Translations under genes and position numbers: made by a program
NCBI GenBank assembly: GCA_041691295.1
Contig: JBEPVA010000185.1
Coordinates: 1 to 7,879, forward strand
Source of the DNA: DATEHG01 sp041691295
GTDB lineage: Bacteria; Gemmatimonadota; Gemmatimonadetes; Gemmatimonadales; GWC2-71-9
Length of the DNA: 7,879 nucleotides
Direction of reading: 5' to 3'
Notes under the pieces: model-generated
Database searches by the model: none
The model's input: only the letters and a program-made list of their open reading frames with translations
What the model was told of the DNA's origin: nothing
Shown here: piece after piece, positions 1 to 5,803 of the stretch
Layout: each line of letters opens with the position of its first letter
How positions within the stretch are numbered: the first letter of the stretch is position 1

Positions 1-374
1 CCTTCTTCCAGGGACTGCTGGGCTCGGCGGTTGGTACCTCGGGGCAGGTGGCGCCACCGGCGGCGTCCTCAGTCGAAGTCATGGAGGGCAAAGGCGGCGG
101 AGCGCCGACCCGTCCGGCGCAGGACTCGCTGTCGCTGAGTGCCATTTTCGGTGAGGACACCTCGCCGGTTCCGCCGACCATCAACAATGGTTCCGAGTCG
201 AATACCGGCACGACTTCCGGCTTGTCGAATGGAGGAGTCTCGTTCGACCAGTTCTTCGGCGACCAGCCCGCGTCCGGCGACATGGCCGGGGCCACCCGCC
301 GGGCCAGTCGGGCCGGCGGCTCCGACGAAGATCTCGACCAGTTCCAGAACTGGCTCAAGAGCCTGAAGCGCTGA
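1..374 (+). CDS. C-terminal tail of an unidentified protein (partial, possibly TPR-family)
   Basis: The frame is open from the left edge (first full codon at 3) to the TGA at 372-374, giving 123 residues of a protein whose N-terminus lies outside the window. An in-frame GTG at 48 exists, but nothing suggests a start there. The segment is low-complexity, rich in Gly, Ser, Ala and Thr, with no membrane segment or catalytic motif. It carries two similar short motifs, SLSAIFGED and SFDQFFGDQ, and ends in an acidic then amphipathic segment, DEDLDQFQNWLKSLKR. That pattern resembles the disordered tails of tetratricopeptide-repeat proteins I recall from Gemmatimonadota, but no TPR is visible here, so the family is a guess. 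The tail could be an interaction arm. The stop directly abuts the aroQ start, so the two genes are probably co-transcribed. Confidence 0.6.
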   Translation, partial: FFQGLLGSAVGTSGQVAPPAASSVEVMEGKGGGAPTRPAQDSLSLSAIFGEDTSPVPPTINNGSESNTGTTSGLSNGGVSFDQFFGDQPASGDMAGATRRASRAGGSDEDLDQFQNWLKSLKR

Positions 375-812
375 ATGCGGATTGCCGTTCTGAACGGCCC
401 CAATCTGAACCTGCTGGGCAGCCGCGAGCCGGAGGTCTACGGCAGGGCCACGCTGGCCGAGGTCGAGTCGCTGGTCCGGGCCGAAGGGCAGCGGCTCGGG
501 GCGCGGCTTGACTGGCATCAGACCAATCACGAAGGCGCTTTTGTCGACTTGGTCCAGGGCCTCAAAGGCAGCGCCGATGGCGCGCTGATCAATGCGGCGG
601 CGTTCACCCACACCAGCCTTGCCATCCGGGATGCGGTTCTCGCGGTCCAGGTCCCATTCGTCGAAGTCCACCTCTCAAATATTTTCGCCCGGGAAGCCGA
701 GCGGCGTCATTCCCGGCTGGCAGATCTGGCCATCGGGATCGTGGCGGGTTTCGGGCCGGAGGGATACCTCCTGGCGCTGCGCGGGCTGGTGAGCCGGATC
801 AGTGCCGGCTGA
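375..812 (+). CDS. aroQ: 3-dehydroquinate dehydratase, type II
   Basis: This cytoplasmic enzyme performs the third step of the shikimate pathway, dehydrating 3-dehydroquinate to 3-dehydroshikimate for aromatic amino acid synthesis. The 145-residue length is typical of the type II (dodecameric) family. Visible signatures are LNGPNLNLLGSREP at residues 6-19, containing the active-site Arg17; the catalytic Tyr22 in VYG; QTNHEGAFVD at 49-58; the substrate-binding loop INAAAFTHTS at 72-81, including Asn73; the catalytic His99 in EVHLSN; and GIVAGFGPEGY near the end. The loop reads INAAAF where INPAAY is commoner, a conservative change. The ATG at 375 directly follows the preceding stop and places the LNGPN strand at the normal distance from the N-terminus. 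The 3' end overlaps the next gene by 11 nt. The assignment is firm. Confidence 0.96.
   Translation: MRIAVLNGPNLNLLGSREPEVYGRATLAEVESLVRAEGQRLGARLDWHQTNHEGAFVDLVQGLKGSADGALINAAAFTHTSLAIRDAVLAVQVPFVEVHLSNIFAREAERRHSRLADLAIGIVAGFGPEGYLLALRGLVSRISAG
788..793 (+). promoter_or_regulatory. Ribosome binding site for the pepP-type gene
   Basis: GGTGAG lies 8 nt before the GTG at 802, inside the last codons of aroQ. It supports the GTG as the true start of the peptidase, since no in-frame ATG lies near the expected N-terminus. Confidence 0.6.
792..809 (+). repeat. 18-nt direct repeat, copy 1 (aroQ 3' end)
   Basis: AGCCGGATCAGTGCCGGC here is identical to 2370-2387 in accB. Both copies are read in the same phase and encode SRISAG. 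It holds the GCCGG/CCGGC hairpin arms. It may be coincidence, helped by shared codon preference. Confidence 0.5.
793..809 (+). other. Small hairpin enclosing the pepP-type start codon
   Basis: The arms GCCGG (793-797) and CCGGC (805-809) are perfectly complementary with a 7-nt loop, ATCAGTG, whose last three bases are the GTG start at 802-804. The ribosome binding site ends in the first base of the left arm. In mRNA this could mask the start until ribosomes finishing aroQ melt it. A 5-bp stem in GC-rich DNA can easily arise by chance. Confidence 0.3.
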
Positions 813-1890
813 TCGCCGGCCGGAGCGCCTGGCGGCACTTCGTGGCCTGCTGGAACGCGATGCACTCGGCGGGCTGCTGGTCCAGCACCTTCCCAACATC
901 CGCTACCTGACCGGCTTTACCGGCTCGGCGGCGCTGTTGCTGGTCCGGCGGACCGATGCCGTGCTGATTTCCGATTTCCGGTATGCGTCCCAGGCCCCCC
1001 AGGAGGCTGGGGACCTGGTCCGGGTCGAGATCGACCAGCACAGCCCGTGGCAGCGGCTGAAGAAATTGATGGCCCTCACACCGATCGAGACGCTGGGCTA
1101 TGAAGGGCACATCGCGACGGTGCGCGATGCCGAGCGGATCGCGGGAACGACCACCGGGCGGCTGGTATCCGCTCCGGAGCTGGTGGAGCGGCTGCGAGCG
1201 GCAAAGTCGCCGGAGGAAGTCGGGCTGATCCGCGAAGCCGCCGCCTTGGCCGAGTCGGCGCTGGCGGTGGTTCTGGTGACTGTCCGGGTCGGGGAGACTG
1301 AGATTGCCATCGGCGCACGGCTTGAGCTGGAGTTACGGATGCGGGGCAGCGAATGGCACCCATTCCAGACCATCGTTGCCTCGGGTCCCCGGACCGCGTT
1401 GCCCCATGCGCGCACCGGGAGCCGCCAGGTGGAAAAGGGCGACTGGCTGTTGCTTGACTTCGGTGCTCAGGTCGGCGGATACTGCGCCGACATCACTCGC
1501 ACGGTCGTGGTAGGGGCCAAAGCCAGTGAGCGGCAACGGGTAGTGTATGATACCGTCCGTACGGCGCAGAGCCGTGCCATTCAGGGCATCAGGGCCGGGC
1601 AGCCGGCCCGAGAGGCGGATGCGTTGGCCCGCGAGGTCATAGTACAGAAGGGGTATGGCGAGGCGTTCGGCCATTCGCTCGGGCATGGGCTGGGACTGGA
1701 AGTGCATGAGGCGCCGAGGGTTTCGCCCAGTTTCGATGATCCGTTGCCGGCCCATGCGGTAGTCACCATCGAGCCGGGTATCTATCTTCCGGGCTGGGGC
1801 GGCGTTCGGCTTGAAGACGACGTCTATCTCGATCCGGATGGTCCGGTCTGCCTGTCCGGCAACCGGACTGAACTCCTCGAACTCGACTAA
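802..1890 (+). CDS. pepP: Xaa-Pro aminopeptidase / proline dipeptidase (M24 family)
   Basis: A 362-residue M24 (pita-bread) metallopeptidase that removes N-terminal residues preceding proline, or splits X-Pro dipeptides; the sequence alone does not separate the two activities, so the symbol is approximate. The N-terminal creatinase-like domain spans about residues 1-130 and contains the family motif PNIRYLTGFTGS at 31-42. The catalytic domain carries all five dinuclear-metal ligands: Asp219 (LLLDFG), Asp230 (ADITR), His295 (GHGLG), Glu324 (IEPGIY) and Glu338 (RLEDD). The proton-relay histidines are likely His202 (LPHA) and His302 (EVHE). No signal peptide is seen, so it should be cytoplasmic. 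The GTG start overlaps aroQ by 11 nt, has a good ribosome binding site, and gives the usual short N-terminus. The aroQ-peptidase-acc neighbourhood is widespread in bacteria. Confidence 0.93.
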   Translation: MPADRRPERLAALRGLLERDALGGLLVQHLPNIRYLTGFTGSAALLLVRRTDAVLISDFRYASQAPQEAGDLVRVEIDQHSPWQRLKKLMALTPIETLGYEGHIATVRDAERIAGTTTGRLVSAPELVERLRAAKSPEEVGLIREAAALAESALAVVLVTVRVGETEIAIGARLELELRMRGSEWHPFQTIVASGPRTALPHARTGSRQVEKGDWLLLDFGAQVGGYCADITRTVVVGAKASERQRVVYDTVRTAQSRAIQGIRAGQPAREADALAREVIVQKGYGEAFGHSLGHGLGLEVHEAPRVSPSFDDPLPAHAVVTIEPGIYLPGWGGVRLEDDVYLDPDGPVCLSGNRTELLELD

Positions 1891-1895
1891 GCACC

Positions 1896-2531
1896 GTGAA
1901 ACGATCGCGTAGCTCGACGGCCGCGGCGGCAGCCAAGCCCCGGTCCTCCCGTAACGCCGGCGATTCCGAACCGGCCACCCGTGACGACGCGCCTATGAAT
2001 CCGAGCGAGATGAAACAGCTGGCGGACCTCCTGCAGCACGTGCCGGGGATCCGTTCCATTGACATCAAGGATGTCAATAAACTGGTTGAGCTGCTCCGGG
2101 AGACACCCGAGGTCGGTTCGATCGAAGTCAAAGGCTGGTTCGGCACGGGGGTAGTGGTGACGCGCACCGGCATGACCGGCGTCCCGGTTTATCAATCGGG
2201 ACCGCCCGTGATGATGCCAGCCCACGCTCCGGCAGCGAGCGATGGCGCCGGGAGCTCAAGCGCCCCGGCCAAGCCGGCTGGATCGGGACTCAAGGAAATC
2301 AAGTCGCCGATGGTCGGCACCTTCTACAAGGCGCCGGAGCCCGGGGCCGAGGCCTACGCCAAGGTCGGCAGCCGGATCAGTGCCGGCCAGACCGTCTGCA
2401 TCATCGAAGCGATGAAGATCATGAACGAGATCGAGGCGGAGATTTCCGGCGTGATCCGCGAAGTGCTGGTGGATGATGTCCACCCGGTCGAGTTCGGTCA
2501 GGTCCTGTTCCGGGTCGATCCGAATGGCTGA
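1896..2531 (+). CDS. accB: Biotin carboxyl carrier protein of acetyl-CoA carboxylase
   Basis: AccB carries the biotin that AccC carboxylates and that the carboxyltransferase then uses to make malonyl-CoA for fatty-acid synthesis. From the GTG at 1896 it is 211 residues. The C-terminal biotinyl domain (about 132-208) includes IKSPMVGTFY (135-144), a thumb-like segment APEPGAEAYAKVG (146-158), and the biotin site EAMKIMNEIEAE with Lys174 as the modified residue. A Pro/Ala/Ser-rich flexible linker covers about 97-130. The N-terminal part contains two similar 21-residue units (38-58 and 59-79), where the family usually shows one. Start choice is uncertain: GTG 1896 adds a basic, Ala-rich 33-residue extension, while ATG 1995 gives a conventional 178-residue protein. 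Neither has a clear ribosome binding site. I keep 1896 because the gap after the peptidase is then 5 nt, like the other junctions. Confidence 0.93.
   Translation: MKRSRSSTAAAAAKPRSSRNAGDSEPATRDDAPMNPSEMKQLADLLQHVPGIRSIDIKDVNKLVELLRETPEVGSIEVKGWFGTGVVVTRTGMTGVPVYQSGPPVMMPAHAPAASDGAGSSSAPAKPAGSGLKEIKSPMVGTFYKAPEPGAEAYAKVGSRISAGQTVCIIEAMKIMNEIEAEISGVIREVLVDDVHPVEFGQVLFRVDPNG
2007..2132 (+). repeat. Tandem 21-codon duplication in the AccB N-terminal region
   Basis: Two adjacent 63-nt units (2007-2069 and 2070-2132) encode related 21-residue segments. Aligned without gaps, Leu42/63, Leu45/66, Leu46/67, Pro50/71, Ser54/75, Ile55/76 and Lys58/79 are identical. Asp/Glu and Ile/Val exchanges fill most other positions. 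Each unit reads as a helix (xLxxLL) followed by a short strand (SIDIK or SIEVK). DNA identity is modest, so the event is old or the likeness is structural. Confidence 0.5.
2370..2387 (+). repeat. 18-nt direct repeat, copy 2 (inside accB)
   Basis: Exact copy of the 18-mer at 792-809, here encoding SRISAG (residues 159-164) between the thumb-like segment and the biotin site of AccB. It lies within a well-conserved part of the protein, so it is coding sequence first and any other role is speculative. Confidence 0.5.
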
Positions 2532-3705
2532 TCCGACCGGCGCCCCCGGCACTCCGTTCAACTTCAAGCAGGCCATCTCGCAGATGGTGTCGCGCAACGG
2601 CTCCGACCTGCTGCTCAAGGTGGGCCGGCCGCCCACCATCCGGGTCAATGGCGCGCTGGTAGGCCTCGACATGGCCTTCCTCAAGCCGGAAGATCTCAAG
2701 ACGCTGGCCGAGCAGATCATGACGCCTCGGCAGGTCAAGGAGTTCTCCGAGAAGAAGGAGGCCGACTTTGCCATCGGCGTTCCCGGGGTGGGCCGTTTCC
2801 GGACCAACATTTACCAGCAGCGCGGCACTCTGGCCTTTGCGTTCCGGGCCATCCCGTACGAAGTCAAGACGATCAGGGAGCTGCAGCTGCCGGAGGTGCT
2901 GGAGGAAATCGCGCTCCGGCCCCGCGGCCTGGTGCTGGTCACCGGGGTGACCGGCTCCGGCAAGAGCACTGCGCTGGCCGCGATGATCAACCACATCAAC
3001 CAGAACGAGCGGGTCAACATCATCACGATCGAGGACCCGATCGAGTTCCTGCACCGCGACGTCTCGGCCAACATCTCACAGCGCGAGGTGGGCAGCGACA
3101 CCTTGTCGTTCGGTACCGCTCTGCGTCACGTGCTGCGGCAGGATCCGGACGTCATCCTGATCGGCGAAATCCGGGACCTGGAAACGCTCGACACGGCGCT
3201 CAAGGCGGCGGACACCGGCCACCTGGTCTTCTCGACCCTGCACACCACCGACGCCACCCAGACCCTCAACCGGATCATTTCGTTCTACCCGCCGCACCAG
3301 CACCAGGAGATCCGGATGCTGCTGTCCACGGCGCTGCAGGCGGTGGCTTGTCTCCGGCTGGTGCCGCGCAAGGACGGCAAGGGCCGGGTGGCGGCGGCTG
3401 AAATCCTGATCAACACCGCGGCGGTGGCGGACAACATCCGCGACACCGAGCGGGCTCTCAACATTCCCGACCTGATCGCCGAAGGCACCGTATCCTACGG
3501 CATGCAGTCATTTGACCAGTCGCTGATGAAGTGGTTCCAGTCCGGCGAGATCAGCTACGAGAGCGCCCTGTTCTACTCCTCGAATCCCAGCGAATTCGCG
3601 CTGCGGGTGTCGGGGATCTCGTCGGCGTCCGACCGGACTTTCGGCGACATGAATACCGGGACCAAGACCGGCACCAGCGACAGCAATTCTGGATTCACGC
3701 CTTGA
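2524..3705 (+). CDS. pilT: Type IV pilus retraction-type ATPase, PilT/PilU family
   Basis: A 393-residue hexameric cytoplasmic motor ATPase of the type II/IV secretion superfamily, expected at the base of type IV pili to drive retraction (twitching, surface sensing, DNA uptake). An N-terminal PAS-like domain with GSDLLLKVGRPP at 26-37 leads to the arginine-rich stretch GRFRTNIYQQRG (90-101). The RecA-like domain has Walker A GVTGSGKST (141-149, Lys147), the Asp box ITIEDPIEF (168-175 area, Glu170), Walker B DVILIGEIRD (209-218, Glu215) and the His box TGHLVFSTLHTTDA (231-244). The canonical retraction motif AIRNLIRE is replaced by AVADNIRD (300-307), suggesting a PilU-like or second PilT clade. 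A Gly/Thr/Ser-rich tail ends the protein. The ATG at 2524 overlaps accB by 8 nt; an in-frame ATG at 2473 would add 17 residues of accB-shadow sequence and is unlikely. No other pilus genes are in view. Confidence 0.93.
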   Translation: MADPTGAPGTPFNFKQAISQMVSRNGSDLLLKVGRPPTIRVNGALVGLDMAFLKPEDLKTLAEQIMTPRQVKEFSEKKEADFAIGVPGVGRFRTNIYQQRGTLAFAFRAIPYEVKTIRELQLPEVLEEIALRPRGLVLVTGVTGSGKSTALAAMINHINQNERVNIITIEDPIEFLHRDVSANISQREVGSDTLSFGTALRHVLRQDPDVILIGEIRDLETLDTALKAADTGHLVFSTLHTTDATQTLNRIISFYPPHQHQEIRMLLSTALQAVACLRLVPRKDGKGRVAAAEILINTAAVADNIRDTERALNIPDLIAEGTVSYGMQSFDQSLMKWFQSGEISYESALFYSSNPSEFALRVSGISSASDRTFGDMNTGTKTGTSDSNSGFTP

Positions 3706-5063
3706 TGTTCAAGAAGGTGCTGATCGCCAATCGCGGTGAGATTGCCCTGCGGGTCATCCGGGCCTGCCGCGAGCTTGGAATCGAAACGGTGGCGGTGTAC
3801 AGCGAAGCCGATCGCGAGTCGCTGCACGTCCGCTTTGCCGACGACGATGTCTGCATCGGGCCGCCGCCCAGCCGCCAGTCATACCTCCGCATTCCCAGCC
3901 TCATTGCCGCGGCCGAGATCACCGGCGCTGACGCCATCCATCCGGGCTACGGGTTCCTGGCCGAAAACGCCGAGTTTGCCGAGACCTGCCGGGCCTCGAA
4001 CATCGCCTTCATCGGCCCCACACCCGAGCAGATCCGCAGCATGGGCGACAAGGCCACCGCCAAGCGGCTGGCCCAGGAAGCCAACGTGCCGACGGTACCG
4101 GGATCGGTCGGGACGGTGGCGGATCTCGACACCGCGATCGCGGTGGCCGAGTCGATCGGTTTTCCGGTCATAATCAAGGCCACGGCCGGCGGGGGCGGGA
4201 AGGGAATGCGGATTGCGCTCGATGCCGAGCAGTTTGGCCAGTCGTTTTCGCTGGCCCAGAACGAGGCGCTGAGCGCCTTTGGCAATGGCGAGGTCTACAT
4301 CGAGAAGTACCTGAGCCGGCCCCGCCACGTCGAGATCCAGATCATGGGAGATACCCATGGCCGGGTGACCCACCTCGGCGAGCGGGACTGCTCGGTCCAG
4401 CGGCGCCACCAGAAGCTGATCGAAGAGAGTCCCTCACCGGCGCTGACGACCGAGACCCGCCGCCAGATGGGCGATGCGGCCGTGATGCTGGCCTCGGCCA
4501 TCAACTACGTGGGGGCCGGCACCATCGAGTTCCTGCTCGACGAGACCGGCGAATTCTATTTCATGGAAATGAACACCCGGATCCAGGTCGAGCATCCGGT
4601 GACCGAGATGGTCACCAGCTTCGACCTGGTCAAGGAACAGATCCGGGTGGCAGCCGGCGAGCACCTGTCATTCAAGGGCGATGGCTCCCGCCTGCGGGGC
4701 CACGCCATCGAGTGCCGGGTGAACGCCGAAGACCCCTATCGCAACTTCCAGCCCTGTCCCGGTCAGATCACCGCGTATCATCCGCCGGGCGGTCCGGGGG
4801 TCCGGGTCGATACCCACGTCTATGCCGGCTACACCGTGCCGCCGTACTACGATTCGCTGCTGGCCAAGGTGATCGTCCACGGCAACGACCGGGAAGAGGC
4901 ACTCAACCGCATGGCCCAGGCACTCGACAGCTTCATCCTCGAGGGCGTGACCACCACCATTCCGTTCCTCGCCAGGATCATCCGTCATCCGGACTTCGTG
5001 GCCGGCAACGTGGATACCAAGTTCCTGGAGCGGCAGCCGGAGCTCTTCCAGCCGGCCAAATGA
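3705..5063 (+). CDS. accC: Biotin carboxylase subunit of acetyl-CoA carboxylase
   Basis: AccC uses ATP and bicarbonate to carboxylate the biotin on AccB. The 452-residue length is close to that of E. coli AccC (449). Domains in order: N-terminal biotin carboxylase domain with FKKVLIANRGEIALR (2-16) and HPGYGFLAENAEFA (79-92), ATP-grasp domain, and C-terminal domain. Key residues are present at nearly the E. coli numbers: Lys116 (MGDK), Lys158 (VIIK), the glycine-rich ATP loop GGGGKGM (162-168), His208, Lys237 (RRHQK), Glu275, Glu288 and Asn290, Arg292, Gln294 and Glu296 in MNTRIQVEHPVTE, and Arg338 (ECRVNAED). The ATG at 3705 overlaps the pilT stop by one base (TGATG), and MFKKVLIANRGEIA is the normal family start. 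A GTG at 3531 in the same frame would read through the pilT end and is rejected. The accB partner lies one gene upstream. Confidence 0.98.
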   Translation: MFKKVLIANRGEIALRVIRACRELGIETVAVYSEADRESLHVRFADDDVCIGPPPSRQSYLRIPSLIAAAEITGADAIHPGYGFLAENAEFAETCRASNIAFIGPTPEQIRSMGDKATAKRLAQEANVPTVPGSVGTVADLDTAIAVAESIGFPVIIKATAGGGGKGMRIALDAEQFGQSFSLAQNEALSAFGNGEVYIEKYLSRPRHVEIQIMGDTHGRVTHLGERDCSVQRRHQKLIEESPSPALTTETRRQMGDAAVMLASAINYVGAGTIEFLLDETGEFYFMEMNTRIQVEHPVTEMVTSFDLVKEQIRVAAGEHLSFKGDGSRLRGHAIECRVNAEDPYRNFQPCPGQITAYHPPGGPGVRVDTHVYAGYTVPPYYDSLLAKVIVHGNDREEALNRMAQALDSFILEGVTTTIPFLARIIRHPDFVAGNVDTKFLERQPELFQPAK

Positions 5064-5803
5064 GGCTGGACGTCGTGTTCGCCCCTCTGGGGCTCCAGCC
5101 GGCCGAGGTCCAGGGCCGGACGGTTTTCGTCATTGACGTGCTCCGCGCCACGACCACCATGTGCGCCGCGCTGTCCAAAGGCGCGCGCGCGGTTATTCCC
5201 GTCGCCGATACCGACGAAGCGCTCCGCCTGGCCCAGACCCTCGACAGCGCCGACGTGGTGCTGGCCGGGGAGCGCCAGTGCCTGCCGATTCCCGGTTTTC
5301 CGCTGGGCAACAGCCCGCGGGACATGACCGCTGAAGCGGTCCGCGGCAAGACCATCATCATGACCACGACCAACGGGACCCGCGCCATCCTGGCCTGCCA
5401 GGGCGCCGCCGCGGTATACCCGATGGCGGCGGCCAATCTCTCGGTGGCGGGTCGCAAGGCCCACGAAGTCTGGGAACGGGATCAGGACCTGCTGATCCTC
5501 TGCGCTGGCCGGGATGGCCGCTTTGCCCTCGACGACGCGTATGCCGCCGGCCGGCTGGCACTCGCCGCGCTGGGTGGTCCCCGTCATCGTCGGGGACTCA
5601 ACGACGCGGCGCTGGCCTCGCTCGATTTTGTCCGCCGCTACGGACTCCGGTGGGAACGGCCGCTGGCCGCCAGCCAGTCAGGCCAGGACCTGGCGGCAGT
5701 CGACCTCAAGGCCGACGTCCTCGATGCGGCCCGTGAGGATGCCTATCCGGTGCTGCTGCAGTTCCAGGATCGCCGGGTGACGCTGGTGCCGGAGCAATCA
5801 TGA
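5060..5803 (+). CDS. comB: ComB-family protein (2-phosphosulfolactate phosphatase-like)
   Basis: This 247-residue protein matches the ComB family, whose archaeal founder is a Mg-dependent acid phosphatase that converts 2-phosphosulfolactate to sulfolactate in coenzyme M synthesis. Family features seen are FVIDVLRATTTMCAAL (23-38), LAGERQCLPIPGF (69-80), PLGNSPRDM (81-89), the TTTNGTRAI segment (102-110), LCAGRDGRFALDDAYAAG (147-164), and a C-terminal half with SQSGQDL and a terminal VTLVPE strand. No signal peptide or membrane helix is present. The ATG at 5060 overlaps the accC stop (ATGA). Many bacteria without coenzyme M carry such genes, and their substrate there is unclear. Neither ComA nor ComC is in this window, so the activity is inferred from family only. 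A longer frame from 4712 runs through accC and is not a credible start. Confidence 0.88.
   Translation: MRLDVVFAPLGLQPAEVQGRTVFVIDVLRATTTMCAALSKGARAVIPVADTDEALRLAQTLDSADVVLAGERQCLPIPGFPLGNSPRDMTAEAVRGKTIIMTTTNGTRAILACQGAAAVYPMAAANLSVAGRKAHEVWERDQDLLILCAGRDGRFALDDAYAAGRLALAALGGPRHRRGLNDAALASLDFVRRYGLRWERPLAASQSGQDLAAVDLKADVLDAAREDAYPVLLQFQDRRVTLVPEQS
5791..5794 (+). promoter_or_regulatory. Ribosome binding site for ftsK
   Basis: GGAG lies 5 nt before the ATG at 5800, within the last codons of the ComB-family gene. Together with the ATGA overlap it fixes the ftsK start. Confidence 0.55.

Noticed and set aside
69..671. 200-codon open frame on the minus strand opposite the first gene and aroQ
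   Set aside because: High GC produces long antisense open frames. It lies opposite a certain gene (aroQ), crosses a gene boundary, and its translation shows no recognisable family motif.
1854..1868. GTCCGG-CAA-CCGGAC hairpin just before the pepP-type stop, considered as a terminator
   Set aside because: Perfect 6-bp stem but no T-run follows, it lies inside the coding sequence, and the next gene starts within 30 nt; chance GC-rich pairing is more likely.
2473..2523. Upstream ATG for pilT giving a 410-residue protein
   Set aside because: The extra 17 residues are Ser/Arg-rich, lie wholly within accB in another phase, and do not resemble a PilT N-terminus; ATG 2524 gives the expected start.
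3531..3704. Upstream GTG start for accC
   Set aside because: It would add 58 residues read out of phase through the pilT end; MFKKVLIANRGEIA from 3705 is the standard AccC start.
4712..5059. Long N-terminal extension of the ComB-family gene
   Set aside because: This stretch is the AccC C-terminal domain read in another phase; ATG 5060 gives a normal-length family member.
5180..5192. Alternating GC run in the ComB-family gene, considered as a Z-DNA or slippage element
   Set aside because: Only about 11 alternating bases and fully explained by the codons for Lys-Gly-Ala-Arg-Ala-Val in a high-GC genome.
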